This document shows, one piece after another, positions 12,155 through 21,827 of a DNA stretch of 64,000 nt. The DNA is from Flavobacterium sp. LHD-80 (GTDB lineage Bacteria > Bacteroidota > Bacteroidia > Flavobacteriales > Flavobacteriaceae): assembly GCF_030929605.1 (NCBI RefSeq), contig NZ_JAVFVS010000002.1:1-64000 (forward strand), read 5' to 3'. Numbering within the stretch: the first letter of the stretch is position 1; the number at the start of each line of letters is the position of its first letter. A program made the translations under genes and the position numbers. Below the pieces are notes generated by a model, which had not been told where the DNA came from, searched no databases, and saw nothing but the letters and a program-made list of their open reading frames with translations.

Positions 12155-12955
12155 ATGAAAAAAATAGTATCTCTATTAATTGTTGTTGTCCTTTTTTGTT
12201 CTTGTAGTGATTACCAAAAGGTATTAAAAAATGAAGATGTTGCAGCAAAATTTGAAATGGCAACAAAAATGTATGATGCAGGCAAATATTCAAAAGCGAT
12301 TCGTCTTTTTGAGCAGTTAGCACCATCATATAGAGGTAAGCCTCAAGCTGAAAAGCTTTTTTATATGTTTTCACAATCTTACTATAAAACACATCAGTAT
12401 TATTTAGCTGGTTATCAATTTGAAAGTTTTGTTTCGGGTTATCCACGAAGTGAAAAAGTACAGGAAGCAGCATTTTTAGGCGCATACAGCTATTCAAAAT
12501 TAGCTCCTGTTTATAGTTTAGATCAGGCAGATACAGTAAAAGCTTTGGAGAAATTACAAGCATTTATTGATAATTATCCTAATTCTGAATACATAACTCA
12601 GGCTAATGATGCTGTAAAGGTTTTAAATGGAAAATTGGAGAAAAAAGCATACGAAAATGCTAAAGGTTATAATACAATTTCAGATTATAAATCAGCTTTA
12701 GTTGCATTTGATAATTTTATTGCTGATTTTCCTGGAACATCGTTAAAAGAAGATGCGCTGTTTTACAAATATGATTCGGCATATAAATTAGCGATAAACA
12801 GTATTCCTCAAAAAATGGAAGAACGTTTAAATGTAGCAAAAGTATCTTATGCTAACTTAATTAAGTTTAAAAGCGATACAAAATACAAAAAAGAGGCAGA
12901 CGAAATGAATGCCCGTGTTGAGACAGATTTACAAAAATATACTAAAACAAACTAA
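12155..12955 (+). CDS. bamD: Outer membrane assembly lipoprotein BamD
   Basis: A 266-aa lipoprotein with signal and lipobox ending LFCSCS, followed by TPR repeats (AGKYSKAIRLFEQL, then HQYYLAGYQFESF, then a YNTISDYKSALVAFDNFI unit). BamD is the essential lipoprotein partner of BamA in inserting beta barrels into the outer membrane. The frame is open further upstream, but the ATG at 12155 gives a clean lipoprotein signal, so longer starts are unlikely. The omega gene follows after 3 bp. Confidence 0.93.
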   Translation: MKKIVSLLIVVVLFCSCSDYQKVLKNEDVAAKFEMATKMYDAGKYSKAIRLFEQLAPSYRGKPQAEKLFYMFSQSYYKTHQYYLAGYQFESFVSGYPRSEKVQEAAFLGAYSYSKLAPVYSLDQADTVKALEKLQAFIDNYPNSEYITQANDAVKVLNGKLEKKAYENAKGYNTISDYKSALVAFDNFIADFPGTSLKEDALFYKYDSAYKLAINSIPQKMEERLNVAKVSYANLIKFKSDTKYKKEADEMNARVETDLQKYTKTN

Positions 12956-12958
12956 GTC

Positions 12959-13276
12959 ATGGATTTAAAAAAGACGAATGCTCCTGTAAACACAATAACA
13001 TACAACAAAACAGTTATTGAAGAGCCAACAGGAAATGTGTATGAAGCTATTACCATTATGGCTAAGAGAGCAAATCAAATCAATTCTGAAATTAAAAAAG
13101 AATTGACTGAGAAATTAGAAGAGTTTGCTACTTATAATGATAGTCTTGAAGAAGTTTTTGAAAATAAAGAACAAATTGAAGTTTCTAAATTTTACGAAAA
13201 ATTACCAAAACCACACGCTTTAGCTGTTCAAGAATGGTTAGACGGTAAAACTTACCACAGAGGTTCAAACAAATAA
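12959..13276 (+). CDS. rpoZ: DNA-directed RNA polymerase omega subunit (RPB6-like)
   Basis: A 105-aa acidic protein with the omega/RPB6 core NVYEAITIMAKRANQI, where omega wraps the beta-prime C-terminus. The C-terminal tail (KPHALAVQEWLDGKTYHR) is typical of the Bacteroidetes form. It lies between bamD (3-bp gap) and coaBC (10-bp gap), an order I know from other flavobacteria. Confidence 0.9.
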   Translation: MDLKKTNAPVNTITYNKTVIEEPTGNVYEAITIMAKRANQINSEIKKELTEKLEEFATYNDSLEEVFENKEQIEVSKFYEKLPKPHALAVQEWLDGKTYHRGSNK

Positions 13277-13286
13277 TATAGTATAA

Positions 13287-14498
13287 ATGTCAGTTTTAAA
13301 CGGGAAAAAAATTTTACTGGGAGTGTCTGGTGGAATTGCAGCCTATAAAACAGCCTCATTAGTACGACTTTTTATAAAAGCAGGTGCACATGTCCAAGTG
13401 ATAATGACACCTGCTTCTAAGGATTTTGTAACGCCACTTACGTTATCTACTTTATCAAAAAATCCTGTACATTCCAGTTTCTTTAATGAAGAGGATCAAG
13501 ATGCTGTCTGGAACAATCATGTTGATCTGGCACTTTGGGCTGATTTAATGCTAATTGCTCCGGCAACTGCAAACACGTTGTCTAAAATGACAACAGGAAA
13601 CTGCGATAATCTTTTAATAGCAACTTATTTATCAGCTAAATGTCCTGTTTATTTTGCTCCGGCAATGGATTTGGATATGTACAAACATCCTTCAACTTTA
13701 TCAAGTTTTGCTGCTTTAAAACAGTTTGGAAACGTAATGATTCCTGCTGAAAATGGAGAACTTGCAAGCGGTTTGTCCGGCGAAGGCCGAATGGCTGAGC
13801 CTGAGAATATCATCGCTTTTCTTGAAGCCGATTTAGAAAGCAAACTTCCATTAAAAGGAAAAAAAATGCTTATTACTGCCGGCCCAACATATGAGGCAAT
13901 AGATCCAGTGCGTTTCATTGGAAATCATTCTTCTGGAAAGATGGGTTTTGATATTGCAAATGAAGCTGCAAACCTAGGCGCAGAAGTTGTTTTAATTTCT
14001 GGTCCAACGCATTTTAAAACTAAAAATAGTTTAGTTGAAGTAGTAAATGTGGTTTCGGCACAAGAAATGTACGATGCTTGTCACTTGTATTTTAATGATG
14101 TTGATGTAGCTATTGCGGCAGCAGCTGTAGCTGATTATAGACCTAAAGTTGTAGCACTTCAGAAAATTAAAAAAGCAGCTGATGAGTTTTCAATTGAGCT
14201 TGAAAAAACAAAAGATATTTTGGCATCATTAGGAGCAATAAAGAAAGAGCAGTTTTTAATTGGTTTTGCTTTGGAAACTCAAAATGAAATTGAAAATGCC
14301 AAGCTGAAAATTCAGAAAAAAAACTTAGATTTGATTGTTCTTAATTCCTTGCAGGATGAAGGTGCAGGTTTTAAAAAAGAAACCAATAAAGTTACTTTTA
14401 TTGACAAAGATTTTAAAATCGAACTAATGGAATTAAAATCAAAAGAGTCTGTTGCTGTTGATATTTTAAACAAAGTGATTTTGCATTTTGCAAAATAA
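13287..14498 (+). CDS. coaBC: Bifunctional phosphopantothenoylcysteine decarboxylase/synthetase
   Basis: The 403-aa protein fuses CoaC and CoaB of coenzyme A synthesis. CoaC (about 1-180) has the flavin-binding start GVSGGIAAYK, the catalytic His near residue 78 (NNHVDLALWAD) and an APAMDLDMY loop where most homologues have Asn (PXMNXXMW). CoaB (about 188-403) begins with ITAGPTYEAIDPVRFIGN and contains AAAVADYRP. Third gene of the bamD operon. coaE, the last CoA gene, is 5 kb downstream. Confidence 0.96.
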   Translation: MSVLNGKKILLGVSGGIAAYKTASLVRLFIKAGAHVQVIMTPASKDFVTPLTLSTLSKNPVHSSFFNEEDQDAVWNNHVDLALWADLMLIAPATANTLSKMTTGNCDNLLIATYLSAKCPVYFAPAMDLDMYKHPSTLSSFAALKQFGNVMIPAENGELASGLSGEGRMAEPENIIAFLEADLESKLPLKGKKMLITAGPTYEAIDPVRFIGNHSSGKMGFDIANEAANLGAEVVLISGPTHFKTKNSLVEVVNVVSAQEMYDACHLYFNDVDVAIAAAAVADYRPKVVALQKIKKAADEFSIELEKTKDILASLGAIKKEQFLIGFALETQNEIENAKLKIQKKNLDLIVLNSLQDEGAGFKKETNKVTFIDKDFKIELMELKSKESVAVDILNKVILHFAK

Positions 14499-14564
14499 TA
14501 ATCTTCTATTTGAGTTTAAGATAAAGTAGCAATAGCAATTTTACATCAACACAAATCTTTTTTT

Positions 14565-15449
14565 ATGAATAAAGCAGTTACAGTTTTAATGTTTTTAATT
14601 TTTGGCTTTACTCAAGCACAGCAGTTAAATTGTATTGTTACCATAAATACAGAAAGACTTCCCAATCCGAATCAACAGGTTTTTAAAACACTTCAGACTT
14701 CATTGTCAGAATTTGTGAATAAAACAGATTGGACTGGTTCTGTACTAAAACAAAATGAGCGTATAAACTGTTCAATGTATATTACATTGTCTTCAAATAA
14801 TTCAGATCAGTTTAGCGGAACTATTCAGGTACAATCTTCACGATTGATTTTTAATTCAACTTATTCTTCTCCTGTCTTAAATTATAATGACAAAGATTTT
14901 AGTTTTAGATACACAGAATATGAACCCTTGTTGTTTAATCCCACTACTTTTGAATCTAATTTAGTTTCTGTTGTTTCTTTTTACAGTTACTTGATTTTGG
15001 GAATGGATGCTGATACATTTCAGTTAGGAGCGGGTAATCAATATCTTCAAACGGCTCAAAATATTGCCAATGTAGCACAGCAAGGTGGCTTTAAAGGCTG
15101 GAGCCAAGCTGACGGAATTCAGAATCGTTATTATTTAATAACTGATATGATTTCGCCAATGTATAGCGATTTACGTCAGGTAACGTATATGTACCACTCA
15201 GGATTAGATACTATGAGCGATGATTTGAAAGGATCAAAGGAAAAAATTAAAGCGTCTTTAATGTTGATTGGGAAATTCAATAGTGTCAAACCAAACGCTT
15301 TTTTGACCAGAGTCTTTTTTGACGCAAAATCAGATGAAATTACTTCAATTTTTTCTGGCGGACCAAGTATTACGGTTTCAGATTTAACCGATGTTTTAAA
15401 TAAAGTTTCGCCATTGAATAGTACAAAATGGTCGCAAATTAAGTTTTAG
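14565..15449 (+). CDS. DUF4835 family exported protein
   Basis: A 294-aa protein with a signal peptide (cleavage near FTQAQQ). The rest is soluble and beta-rich, with the family motif NDKDFSFRYTEYEPLLFN and the conserved TPR-free C-terminal region. It is a conserved Bacteroidetes protein of unknown function that usually sits between coaBC and recN, as here (66 bp and 58 bp gaps). Envelope location is inferred from the signal peptide. Confidence 0.85.
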   Translation: MNKAVTVLMFLIFGFTQAQQLNCIVTINTERLPNPNQQVFKTLQTSLSEFVNKTDWTGSVLKQNERINCSMYITLSSNNSDQFSGTIQVQSSRLIFNSTYSSPVLNYNDKDFSFRYTEYEPLLFNPTTFESNLVSVVSFYSYLILGMDADTFQLGAGNQYLQTAQNIANVAQQGGFKGWSQADGIQNRYYLITDMISPMYSDLRQVTYMYHSGLDTMSDDLKGSKEKIKASLMLIGKFNSVKPNAFLTRVFFDAKSDEITSIFSGGPSITVSDLTDVLNKVSPLNSTKWSQIKF

Positions 15450-15507
15450 TTGATTTTTTAGTCTTACTTTTACTTTCTCTCATTAACTTTTATCTACAAA
15501 TTATTTT

Positions 15508-17160
15508 ATGATTACTTCTCTGTCGATTAAAAACTATGCTTTGATTGAAAAACTTTCTATTGATTTTTCAAAAGGATTTTCAATAATTACAGGTGAAACG
15601 GGAGCAGGTAAATCGATTATATTAGGTGCTTTGGGCTTAGTTTTAGGCAAAAGAGCCGATTTGACTTCTTTAAAAAATAAAGAGGAAAAATGCATAATTG
15701 AAGCACAATTTGAAATTTCAAAATACAATCTAAAAGATTTTTTTGAGGCAAATGACTTAGATTATGAAGACGAAACCATTATACGACGTGAAATTCTGCC
15801 TTCAGGAAAATCTCGTGCTTTTATCAATGATAGTCCCGTAAATCTTCAGGAATTACAGGATTTGAGCCTGTTTTTAATTGACATTCATTCGCAACAACAA
15901 ACTCAAGAATTGTCTGATGAAAGTGTTCAGTTTAAGATAATTGATGCCATTGCAAACAATGGAGATGTTATTTTAGATTACCAAAAGTTGTTAAAAACAT
16001 ATAAAGCAGATAAATCAAAGCTAAATGCATTGCTGAAAAAACAGTCTGATTCTGGAAAAGAGCAGGAATACAATACTTTTTTATTGAATGAGTTGGTTTC
16101 TGCTAAACTGAAATCAGGAGAACAAGCCGAACTAGAAGCTGATTTTGAAAAATTAAATAACATTGAGGTTATTAAAGAATCAATTGATAAGTCTTTAGTG
16201 ATTGCTAATGAAGAGCAATTTGGTGTTTTGCATAATCTGAATGAAGTGAAAACTGCACTTCAAAAAATTGCTCCATTTTCAACCGAATATCAAAATCTTT
16301 TTGAAAGAATTATTAGTTTGGCAATTGAATTTGATGATGTTTCGAAAGAATTGCAAAATTGTTCAGAGAAATTATTGAATGATCCTGCTCAACTAGAAAT
16401 GATCAGCCAAAAATTGCAATTGATTTATAATCTTCAAAAGAAACACCAAGTAGCTACTGTTGACGAATTAATTCAAATTGAAGCCGAATTGAGTAATACG
16501 GTTTTAGAATTAGGTAATATTGAAGAAGAAATAGCTTCATTATCTAAAATAATTGATCAAAAAGTAATTGAATTAGATGTTTTTTCTAAAACAATTCATC
16601 AAAATAGATCGAACGCAATTCCGGTTTTATCTAATAAATTGATTTCTATTTTAGAAACTTTAGGAATGCCGAATGTGCGTTTTAATATCGAACTTTTGCC
16701 ATCAGAAACGTATTTCTCAAATGGTAAAGATGAACTTCAGTTTTTGTTTTCTGCAAATAAAGGAACCGACTTTGGATTGCTTAAGAAAGTAGCGTCAGGC
16801 GGGGAGATGTCTCGTATTATGCTGGCTGTAAAAGCAATTTTGGCACAATATTCAAAACTTCCAACATTGATTTTTGACGAAATTGATACAGGAGTTTCTG
16901 GTGAAATCGCTATTAGAATGGGCGAAATCATGAAAGAAATGAGTACATCGATGCAAATATTTGCAATAACGCATTTACCTCAAATTGCGGCAAAAGGAGA
17001 TTCTCATTTTAAAGTTTTCAAATCGACTGTCGATGACGACACACAATCAGAATTAAAGCTTCTGTCTCAGGACGAAAGAGTTATCGAAATTGCTCAAATG
17101 TTATCGGGTGCAGTTGTTTCTGATTCGGCTTTAAATCATGCTAAAGCCTTGTTGAACTAA
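15508..17160 (+). CDS. recN: DNA repair ATPase RecN
   Basis: A 550-aa SMC-like protein for double-strand-break repair. The Walker A motif GETGAGKSIILGA is near residue 30 and DIHSQQQTQEL is the RecN-specific element. Coiled coils run over about 155-380, followed by the signature VASGGEMSRIMLA and Walker B PTLIFDEIDTGVSG. Length is normal. It is likely the last gene of the bamD operon because fabV has its own promoter. Confidence 0.96.
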   Translation: MITSLSIKNYALIEKLSIDFSKGFSIITGETGAGKSIILGALGLVLGKRADLTSLKNKEEKCIIEAQFEISKYNLKDFFEANDLDYEDETIIRREILPSGKSRAFINDSPVNLQELQDLSLFLIDIHSQQQTQELSDESVQFKIIDAIANNGDVILDYQKLLKTYKADKSKLNALLKKQSDSGKEQEYNTFLLNELVSAKLKSGEQAELEADFEKLNNIEVIKESIDKSLVIANEEQFGVLHNLNEVKTALQKIAPFSTEYQNLFERIISLAIEFDDVSKELQNCSEKLLNDPAQLEMISQKLQLIYNLQKKHQVATVDELIQIEAELSNTVLELGNIEEEIASLSKIIDQKVIELDVFSKTIHQNRSNAIPVLSNKLISILETLGMPNVRFNIELLPSETYFSNGKDELQFLFSANKGTDFGLLKKVASGGEMSRIMLAVKAILAQYSKLPTLIFDEIDTGVSGEIAIRMGEIMKEMSTSMQIFAITHLPQIAAKGDSHFKVFKSTVDDDTQSELKLLSQDERVIEIAQMLSGAVVSDSALNHAKALLN

Positions 17161-17178
17161 AGAAATACTTTATATTTG
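17148..17178 (+). promoter_or_regulatory. fabV promoter
   Basis: CTTG at 17148-17151, a 19-bp spacer, then TATATTTG at 17171-17178. The -33 box overlaps the end of recN. Transcription would start near 17185, 80 bp before the fabV start chosen here. Confidence 0.7.
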
Positions 17179-17265
17179 TCATCTAAAAACGAATTAAACA
17201 AAGCTAAATAAGTTAATTAATTGTCTGAATTGGCGATTGCTATATTAACGAATAAACAAGAAAAT

Positions 17266-18456
17266 ATGATTATAGAACCTAGAATGAGAGGCTTTATTTG
17301 CTTGACAGCACACCCAGATGGTGCCGAGCAAAATGTTAAAAATCAAATAGAATATGTAAAATCAAAAGGATCAATTGCTGGTGCTAAAAAAGTATTGGTT
17401 ATTGGAGCTTCAACAGGTTTCGGATTGGCTTCAAGAATCACAAGTGCTTTTGGATCTGATGCATCAACAATTGGAGTGTTTTTTGAAAAACCACCAGTTG
17501 AAGGAAAAACAGCTTCACCAGGTTGGTATAATTCTGCAGCATTTGAAAAAGAAGCTCACAAAGCAGGTCTATATGCAAAAAGTATCAATGGAGATGCTTT
17601 TTCAAACGAAATAAAAAGAGAAACGCTTGATTTAATTAAAGCTGATTTAGGACAAGTAGATCTTGTAATCTACAGTTTGGCTTCTCCAGTGCGTACAAAT
17701 CCTGTTACGGGAGTTACGCATCGTTCAGTTTTAAAACCAATTGGACAAACATTTACCAATAAAACTGTTGATTTTCACACAGGAAAAGTTTCTGAAGTTT
17801 CAATCGCTCCTGCAAATGAAGAAGATATTGAAAATACAGTTGCTGTAATGGGAGGTGAAGATTGGGCAATGTGGATTGATGCTTTAAAAGCTGAAAATCT
17901 ATTAGCTGACGGCGCTACAACAGTTGCCTATTCTTATATTGGGCCATCATTGACAGAAGCGGTTTACCGTAAAGGTACTATTGGACGTGCAAAAGATCAT
18001 TTAGAAGCTACTGCATTTACAATTACTGATAGTTTAAAATCTATTGGAGGAAAAGCTTATGTTTCAGTAAATAAAGCATTAGTGACTCAGGCAAGTTCTG
18101 CAATTCCTGTAATTCCATTGTATATTTCTCTTTTATATAAAATTATGAAAGAAGAAGGAATTCACGAAGGATGTATCGAGCAGATTCAGCGTTTGTTCCA
18201 AGATAGATTATATAACGGTTCAGAAGTTCCTGTTGATGAAAAAGGAAGAATCAGAATTGATGACTGGGAAATGAGAGATGATGTTCAGGAAAAAGTGGCT
18301 AAACTTTGGTTAGAAGCTACAACTGAAACATTGCCAGAAATTGGTGATTTAGCTGGATACAGAAACGATTTCCTTAATTTATTCGGATTTGAATTTGCTG
18401 GGGTTGACTATCAGGCTGAGGCAAATGAAGTAGTTGATATTGAAAGTATCAAATAA
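17266..18456 (+). CDS. fabV: trans-2-enoyl-ACP/CoA reductase FabV
   Basis: A 396-aa NADH-dependent enoyl reductase for the last step of fatty-acid elongation. It has the long SDR form with GASTGFGLASRI as nucleotide-binding loop and the FabV-type Y-x8-K catalytic pair in AVYRKGTIGRAK. The frame is open from a TTG at 17221, but the ATG at 17266 (MIIEPRMRGFICLTAHP) matches the family N-terminus and usual length (~400 aa). Triclosan-insensitive in characterised FabV enzymes. Confidence 0.95.
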   Translation: MIIEPRMRGFICLTAHPDGAEQNVKNQIEYVKSKGSIAGAKKVLVIGASTGFGLASRITSAFGSDASTIGVFFEKPPVEGKTASPGWYNSAAFEKEAHKAGLYAKSINGDAFSNEIKRETLDLIKADLGQVDLVIYSLASPVRTNPVTGVTHRSVLKPIGQTFTNKTVDFHTGKVSEVSIAPANEEDIENTVAVMGGEDWAMWIDALKAENLLADGATTVAYSYIGPSLTEAVYRKGTIGRAKDHLEATAFTITDSLKSIGGKAYVSVNKALVTQASSAIPVIPLYISLLYKIMKEEGIHEGCIEQIQRLFQDRLYNGSEVPVDEKGRIRIDDWEMRDDVQEKVAKLWLEATTETLPEIGDLAGYRNDFLNLFGFEFAGVDYQAEANEVVDIESIK

Positions 18457-18480
18457 GGATATTGAAAAATATAAAATGAA

Positions 18481-18510
18481 AACCATCAATCAAAAGTTGA
18501 TGGTTTTTTT
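18481..18510 (+). terminator. fabV terminator
   Basis: A perfect 9-bp stem (AACCATCAA/TTGATGGTT) with a 7-nt loop is followed by a T tract. Confidence 0.8.
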
Positions 18511-18522
18511 ATGAATATAGCC

Positions 18523-18530
18523 TATCTTTG
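18523..18530 (+). promoter_or_regulatory. -7 box for the glycosyltransferase-coaE pair
   Basis: TATCTTTG matches TAnnTTTG, directly after the fabV terminator and 51 bp before the next start. No good -33 box is visible. Confidence 0.4.
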
Positions 18531-18581
18531 TTAAAATTTTGAAATTTAAAAAATTGCCATTCTAATACCGCATATCCCATT

Positions 18582-19580
18582 ATGATTTTTTCTTTAATTA
18601 TACCCGTGTATAATCGTCCAGATGAAGTTGATGAACTTTTAGAAAGTCTCGCAAAATCTGATTATAATGAACCTTTTGAAATTGTTCTTGTTGAAGACGG
18701 TTCTTCGATTCCGTGCAAGGATGTTGTGATGAATTATCAGGGAAAGCTGAATATTTCATATTATTTTAAAGAGAATTCAGGTCCAGGAGATTCGAGAAAT
18801 TTTGGAATGCAGAAAGCGCGCGGTGATTATTTTATCATTTTTGACTCAGATTGCATCATTCCTTCCAATTATTTAACGGAAGTTAGAAAAGCGTTAAATA
18901 ACGAATATGTAGATTGTTTTGGTGGTCCAGATAAAGCATTAGACAGCTTTTCAAGCATTCAGAAGGCGATTAATTTCGCAATGACGTCATTCTTGACAAC
19001 TGGTGGTATTCGAGGCGGCTCTGAAAAAATTAATAAGTTTCAGCCAAGAAGTTTCAATATGGGAATTTCTAAAAAAGCTTTTCAGATTTCAAAAGGTTTT
19101 GGCAATATTCACCCTGGAGAAGATCCAGATTTATCGATCCGTTTATGGAATTTAGGTTTTGAAACTCGTTTGTTTTCAGAAGCTTACGTGTATCATAAAC
19201 GCAGAATCGATTGGGAGAAATTTTCAATTCAGGTTCATAAATTTGGAATCGCAAGACCAATACTAAATAGCTGGTATCCAGAACATAATAAATTGACTTT
19301 CTTTTTTCCGACATTCTTCCTGTTCGGATTATTATTAGCTTTTTTATTGTTAATTTTCAATATTGATATTTTATTACAATTATATTTTGTATATTTCGTT
19401 ATAATTTTTCTTACAGCAAGTATTCAAAATAAAAGCATTAAAATTGGGTATCTTTCTGTAATTGCAGTTTGGAAACAATTTTATGGTTACGGAACGGGAT
19501 TTTTTGAATCATTTGTAAAAATTATTCTCTTAAAGAAAAAACCGCAAGAAGCGTTTCCTCGTATGTTTTTTAAAGTTTAA
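18582..19580 (+). CDS. Family 2 glycosyltransferase, membrane-associated
   Basis: A 332-aa GT-A enzyme. The nucleotide-binding start SLIIPVYNRPDEVDELLESL, the GPGDSRNFGMQKARGDY segment and the FDSDC (DXD-like) metal site mark GT family 2. Near the C-terminus (about 240-290) are two hydrophobic segments, so the enzyme probably sits on the inner membrane. The sugar and acceptor cannot be deduced. It is 1 bp upstream of coaE, suggesting translational coupling, with no obvious functional link. Confidence 0.9.
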   Translation: MIFSLIIPVYNRPDEVDELLESLAKSDYNEPFEIVLVEDGSSIPCKDVVMNYQGKLNISYYFKENSGPGDSRNFGMQKARGDYFIIFDSDCIIPSNYLTEVRKALNNEYVDCFGGPDKALDSFSSIQKAINFAMTSFLTTGGIRGGSEKINKFQPRSFNMGISKKAFQISKGFGNIHPGEDPDLSIRLWNLGFETRLFSEAYVYHKRRIDWEKFSIQVHKFGIARPILNSWYPEHNKLTFFFPTFFLFGLLLAFLLLIFNIDILLQLYFVYFVIIFLTASIQNKSIKIGYLSVIAVWKQFYGYGTGFFESFVKIILLKKKPQEAFPRMFFKV

Positions 19581-19581
19581 A

Positions 19582-20178
19582 ATGACAAAAGTTATTGGCT
19601 TAACGGGCGGAATTGGCAGTGGCAAAACAACTATTGCGAATTATTTCAAAGAAATGGGAGTTCCCGTTTATATTGCCGATGATGCAGCAAGAGCTGTTAT
19701 GCATTCTGAAACAGTTATTGAGAAAGTAAAGAAAACATTTGGAGAATCACTTTTTGAAAATAATGTTTTAAACAGAGCAAAACTGGCTGAAATTGTATTT
19801 AACAATGCTGATCAATTAGCAAAACTGAACGCAATTGTTCATCCCGCAGTAAAAGAAGATTTTGAATCTTGGATTTTACAGCATAAAAATGAAGAATATG
19901 TAATTTATGAAGCTGCAATTTTATTCGAAAGCGGCAGATACAAAGACTGTGATTTTATAATTTTGGTAACCGCTCCAGAAGAAGTCAGAATAGAAAGAGT
20001 CTTAAAACGCGATAATACCACAAGAGCGCAAGTTTTAAGCAGGATGCAGATGCAATGGAAAGATGAAGATCGCATTTTGAAGAGTAATTTTATTATTAAT
20101 AACGTAAATCTTAAAATTGCTAAGGAAGAAGTTGTTAAAATTCTTAAAATTTTAAATATTAAACAAAATCAGTCTTAA
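19582..20178 (+). CDS. coaE: Dephospho-CoA kinase CoaE
   Basis: A 198-aa P-loop kinase that phosphorylates the 3'-OH of dephospho-CoA, the last step of CoA synthesis. The Walker A is GLTGGIGSGKTTIANYF, followed by the family DDAARAVM segment and the NAIVHPAV motif. Full length. The ATG starts 1 bp after the glycosyltransferase stop. Confidence 0.96.
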   Translation: MTKVIGLTGGIGSGKTTIANYFKEMGVPVYIADDAARAVMHSETVIEKVKKTFGESLFENNVLNRAKLAEIVFNNADQLAKLNAIVHPAVKEDFESWILQHKNEEYVIYEAAILFESGRYKDCDFIILVTAPEEVRIERVLKRDNTTRAQVLSRMQMQWKDEDRILKSNFIINNVNLKIAKEEVVKILKILNIKQNQS

Positions 20179-20224
20179 ATGTTAATATTTGGTTAATGTA
20201 TTATTTAGTATATTGTTAAAATAT

Positions 20225-20232
20225 TAATTTTG
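20225..20232 (+). promoter_or_regulatory. -7 box 5 nt before the histidine kinase start (possible leaderless mRNA)
   Basis: TAATTTTG matches TAnnTTTG and is followed after only 5 nt by the ATG at 20238. If it is used, transcription would begin at or next to the start codon. No good -33 box is seen; TTTG at 20188-20191 is too far upstream. Confidence 0.4.
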
Positions 20233-20237
20233 TTTCG

Positions 20238-21824
20238 ATGAATAAATTATTTTTTAGAATACTTGTTTTGCTTATGAGTTTGTCCTTAATCGGGATAATT
20301 CTGGTTCAAGTATTTTGGTTCAATTCTTCGTTTAAAAATAATGACGAACAATTTAAATACCACGTTACTCAAGTAATTGGAAATGTTGCTGATAAACTAG
20401 AGCAGCAAGAAGAGTATAGTTTTTATGATAAATACAATCGTATAAAAGACAGTACTGGTAAAATTCCTAAAAAAGAAGATTTACTGGAGGTTTTATACGT
20501 TCAGAGAAATACAAAAACAAATAAAACAATCGTATATTCTAACACGCTAACTTCTGAAGATTACGACATTAGCGGATCGCTTTTTAATAAAAAGTTCAGC
20601 AGTGAAAGATTTAAAAATTTTAGTTCGAAACGTGTAACTGAAGTTTATAATAACAATAACAGTATTGATAATAATTCTTTAGGACAGACTATTATTCCTG
20701 ATTTGAAAATTGAAAAATCAGGCAGTTTAGATATCTTAAACAAAGTGCAACAGCAAATTCAATACAAAGATATCGCTTCGCTGACTCCTATTGAAGGTAG
20801 AATTACAAAAGACAAACTTTACAAGCTATTAAAGAAAGAATTAGAAGAATATGGCGTAAAAACCAAATTCGAATTTGGTGTTCTTAATAGTGGTTTGCCA
20901 ACAAAAGTCAAATCGGATGGGTTTCATTACGATAAAGATGCGAGTTATCATGTGCCAATATATACTGATAACGAAGGAAATAGTAAATATGAGTTATTCA
21001 TTACATTTCCACATAAAAAGAAATTTTTATTGTCAGAGTTGTTGAGCATTACAATATTATCGATTGTATTTACGCTTATTATAATAATAGCATATACAAG
21101 TGCTTTGAATCAGTTGTTGCGTCAAAAACATATATCTGAAATTAAAACAGATTTTATAAATAATATGACGCATGAGTTTAAAACTCCAATAGCGACTATA
21201 AATTTAGCGCTTGATGCGATAAAAAGCCCAAAGGTCATTGAAGACAAAGAAAAAGTCTATCGTTATCTTCAGATGATTAGGGATGAAAATAAGAGAATGC
21301 ATGCTCAGGTTGAGAATGTTCTTCGAATTTCGAAATTAGAAAAAAGAGAATTAGATATTACAAAAGAACCAACAGCAATTCATGATATTATTGATGATGC
21401 AATTGAACACGTAAATCTAATTTTAGAAGATAGAAACGGAACGGTGGTGAAACATTTGAACGCTTCAAGAACAACATGTTTGGTTAATGAAGTGCATTTT
21501 ACAAATGTTTTGGTTAATATTTTAGAAAACGCAATAAAATATTCACCGGATATTCCTGAAATCGAAATTTTTACAGAAAATGTTAAAGACATGATTCTGA
21601 TAAAAGTAAAAGATAATGGTCTTGGTATGAGTAAGGTAGCCCAAAAACGAGTTTTTGAGAAATTTTACAGAGAACATACAGGAGACTTACATAATGTAAA
21701 AGGACACGGACTGGGTCTTGCTTATGTAAAACGAATCGTAGAAGATCACAATGGTCAAGTATATGTAGAAAGCGAAAAAGGAAAAGGTAGCACCTTTATA
21801 ATAAAAATACCATTAATAAATTAA
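20238..21824 (+). CDS. Sensor histidine kinase (RprX-like)
   Basis: A 528-aa inner-membrane kinase with membrane helices at about 7-28 and 268-290 framing a ~240-aa periplasmic sensor domain. The cytoplasmic part has the H-box HEFKTPIATI with phospho-acceptor H312, the N-box NILENAIKYS, and G-boxes DNGLGMS and GHGLGLAYVK. No HAMP or PAS domain is obvious between the second helix and the H-box. The response regulator starts 3 bp downstream. The pair resembles RprX/RprY of Bacteroides; the signal is unknown. Confidence 0.93.
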   Translation: MNKLFFRILVLLMSLSLIGIILVQVFWFNSSFKNNDEQFKYHVTQVIGNVADKLEQQEEYSFYDKYNRIKDSTGKIPKKEDLLEVLYVQRNTKTNKTIVYSNTLTSEDYDISGSLFNKKFSSERFKNFSSKRVTEVYNNNNSIDNNSLGQTIIPDLKIEKSGSLDILNKVQQQIQYKDIASLTPIEGRITKDKLYKLLKKELEEYGVKTKFEFGVLNSGLPTKVKSDGFHYDKDASYHVPIYTDNEGNSKYELFITFPHKKKFLLSELLSITILSIVFTLIIIIAYTSALNQLLRQKHISEIKTDFINNMTHEFKTPIATINLALDAIKSPKVIEDKEKVYRYLQMIRDENKRMHAQVENVLRISKLEKRELDITKEPTAIHDIIDDAIEHVNLILEDRNGTVVKHLNASRTTCLVNEVHFTNVLVNILENAIKYSPDIPEIEIFTENVKDMILIKVKDNGLGMSKVAQKRVFEKFYREHTGDLHNVKGHGLGLAYVKRIVEDHNGQVYVESEKGKGSTFIIKIPLIN

Positions 21825-21827
21825 AAT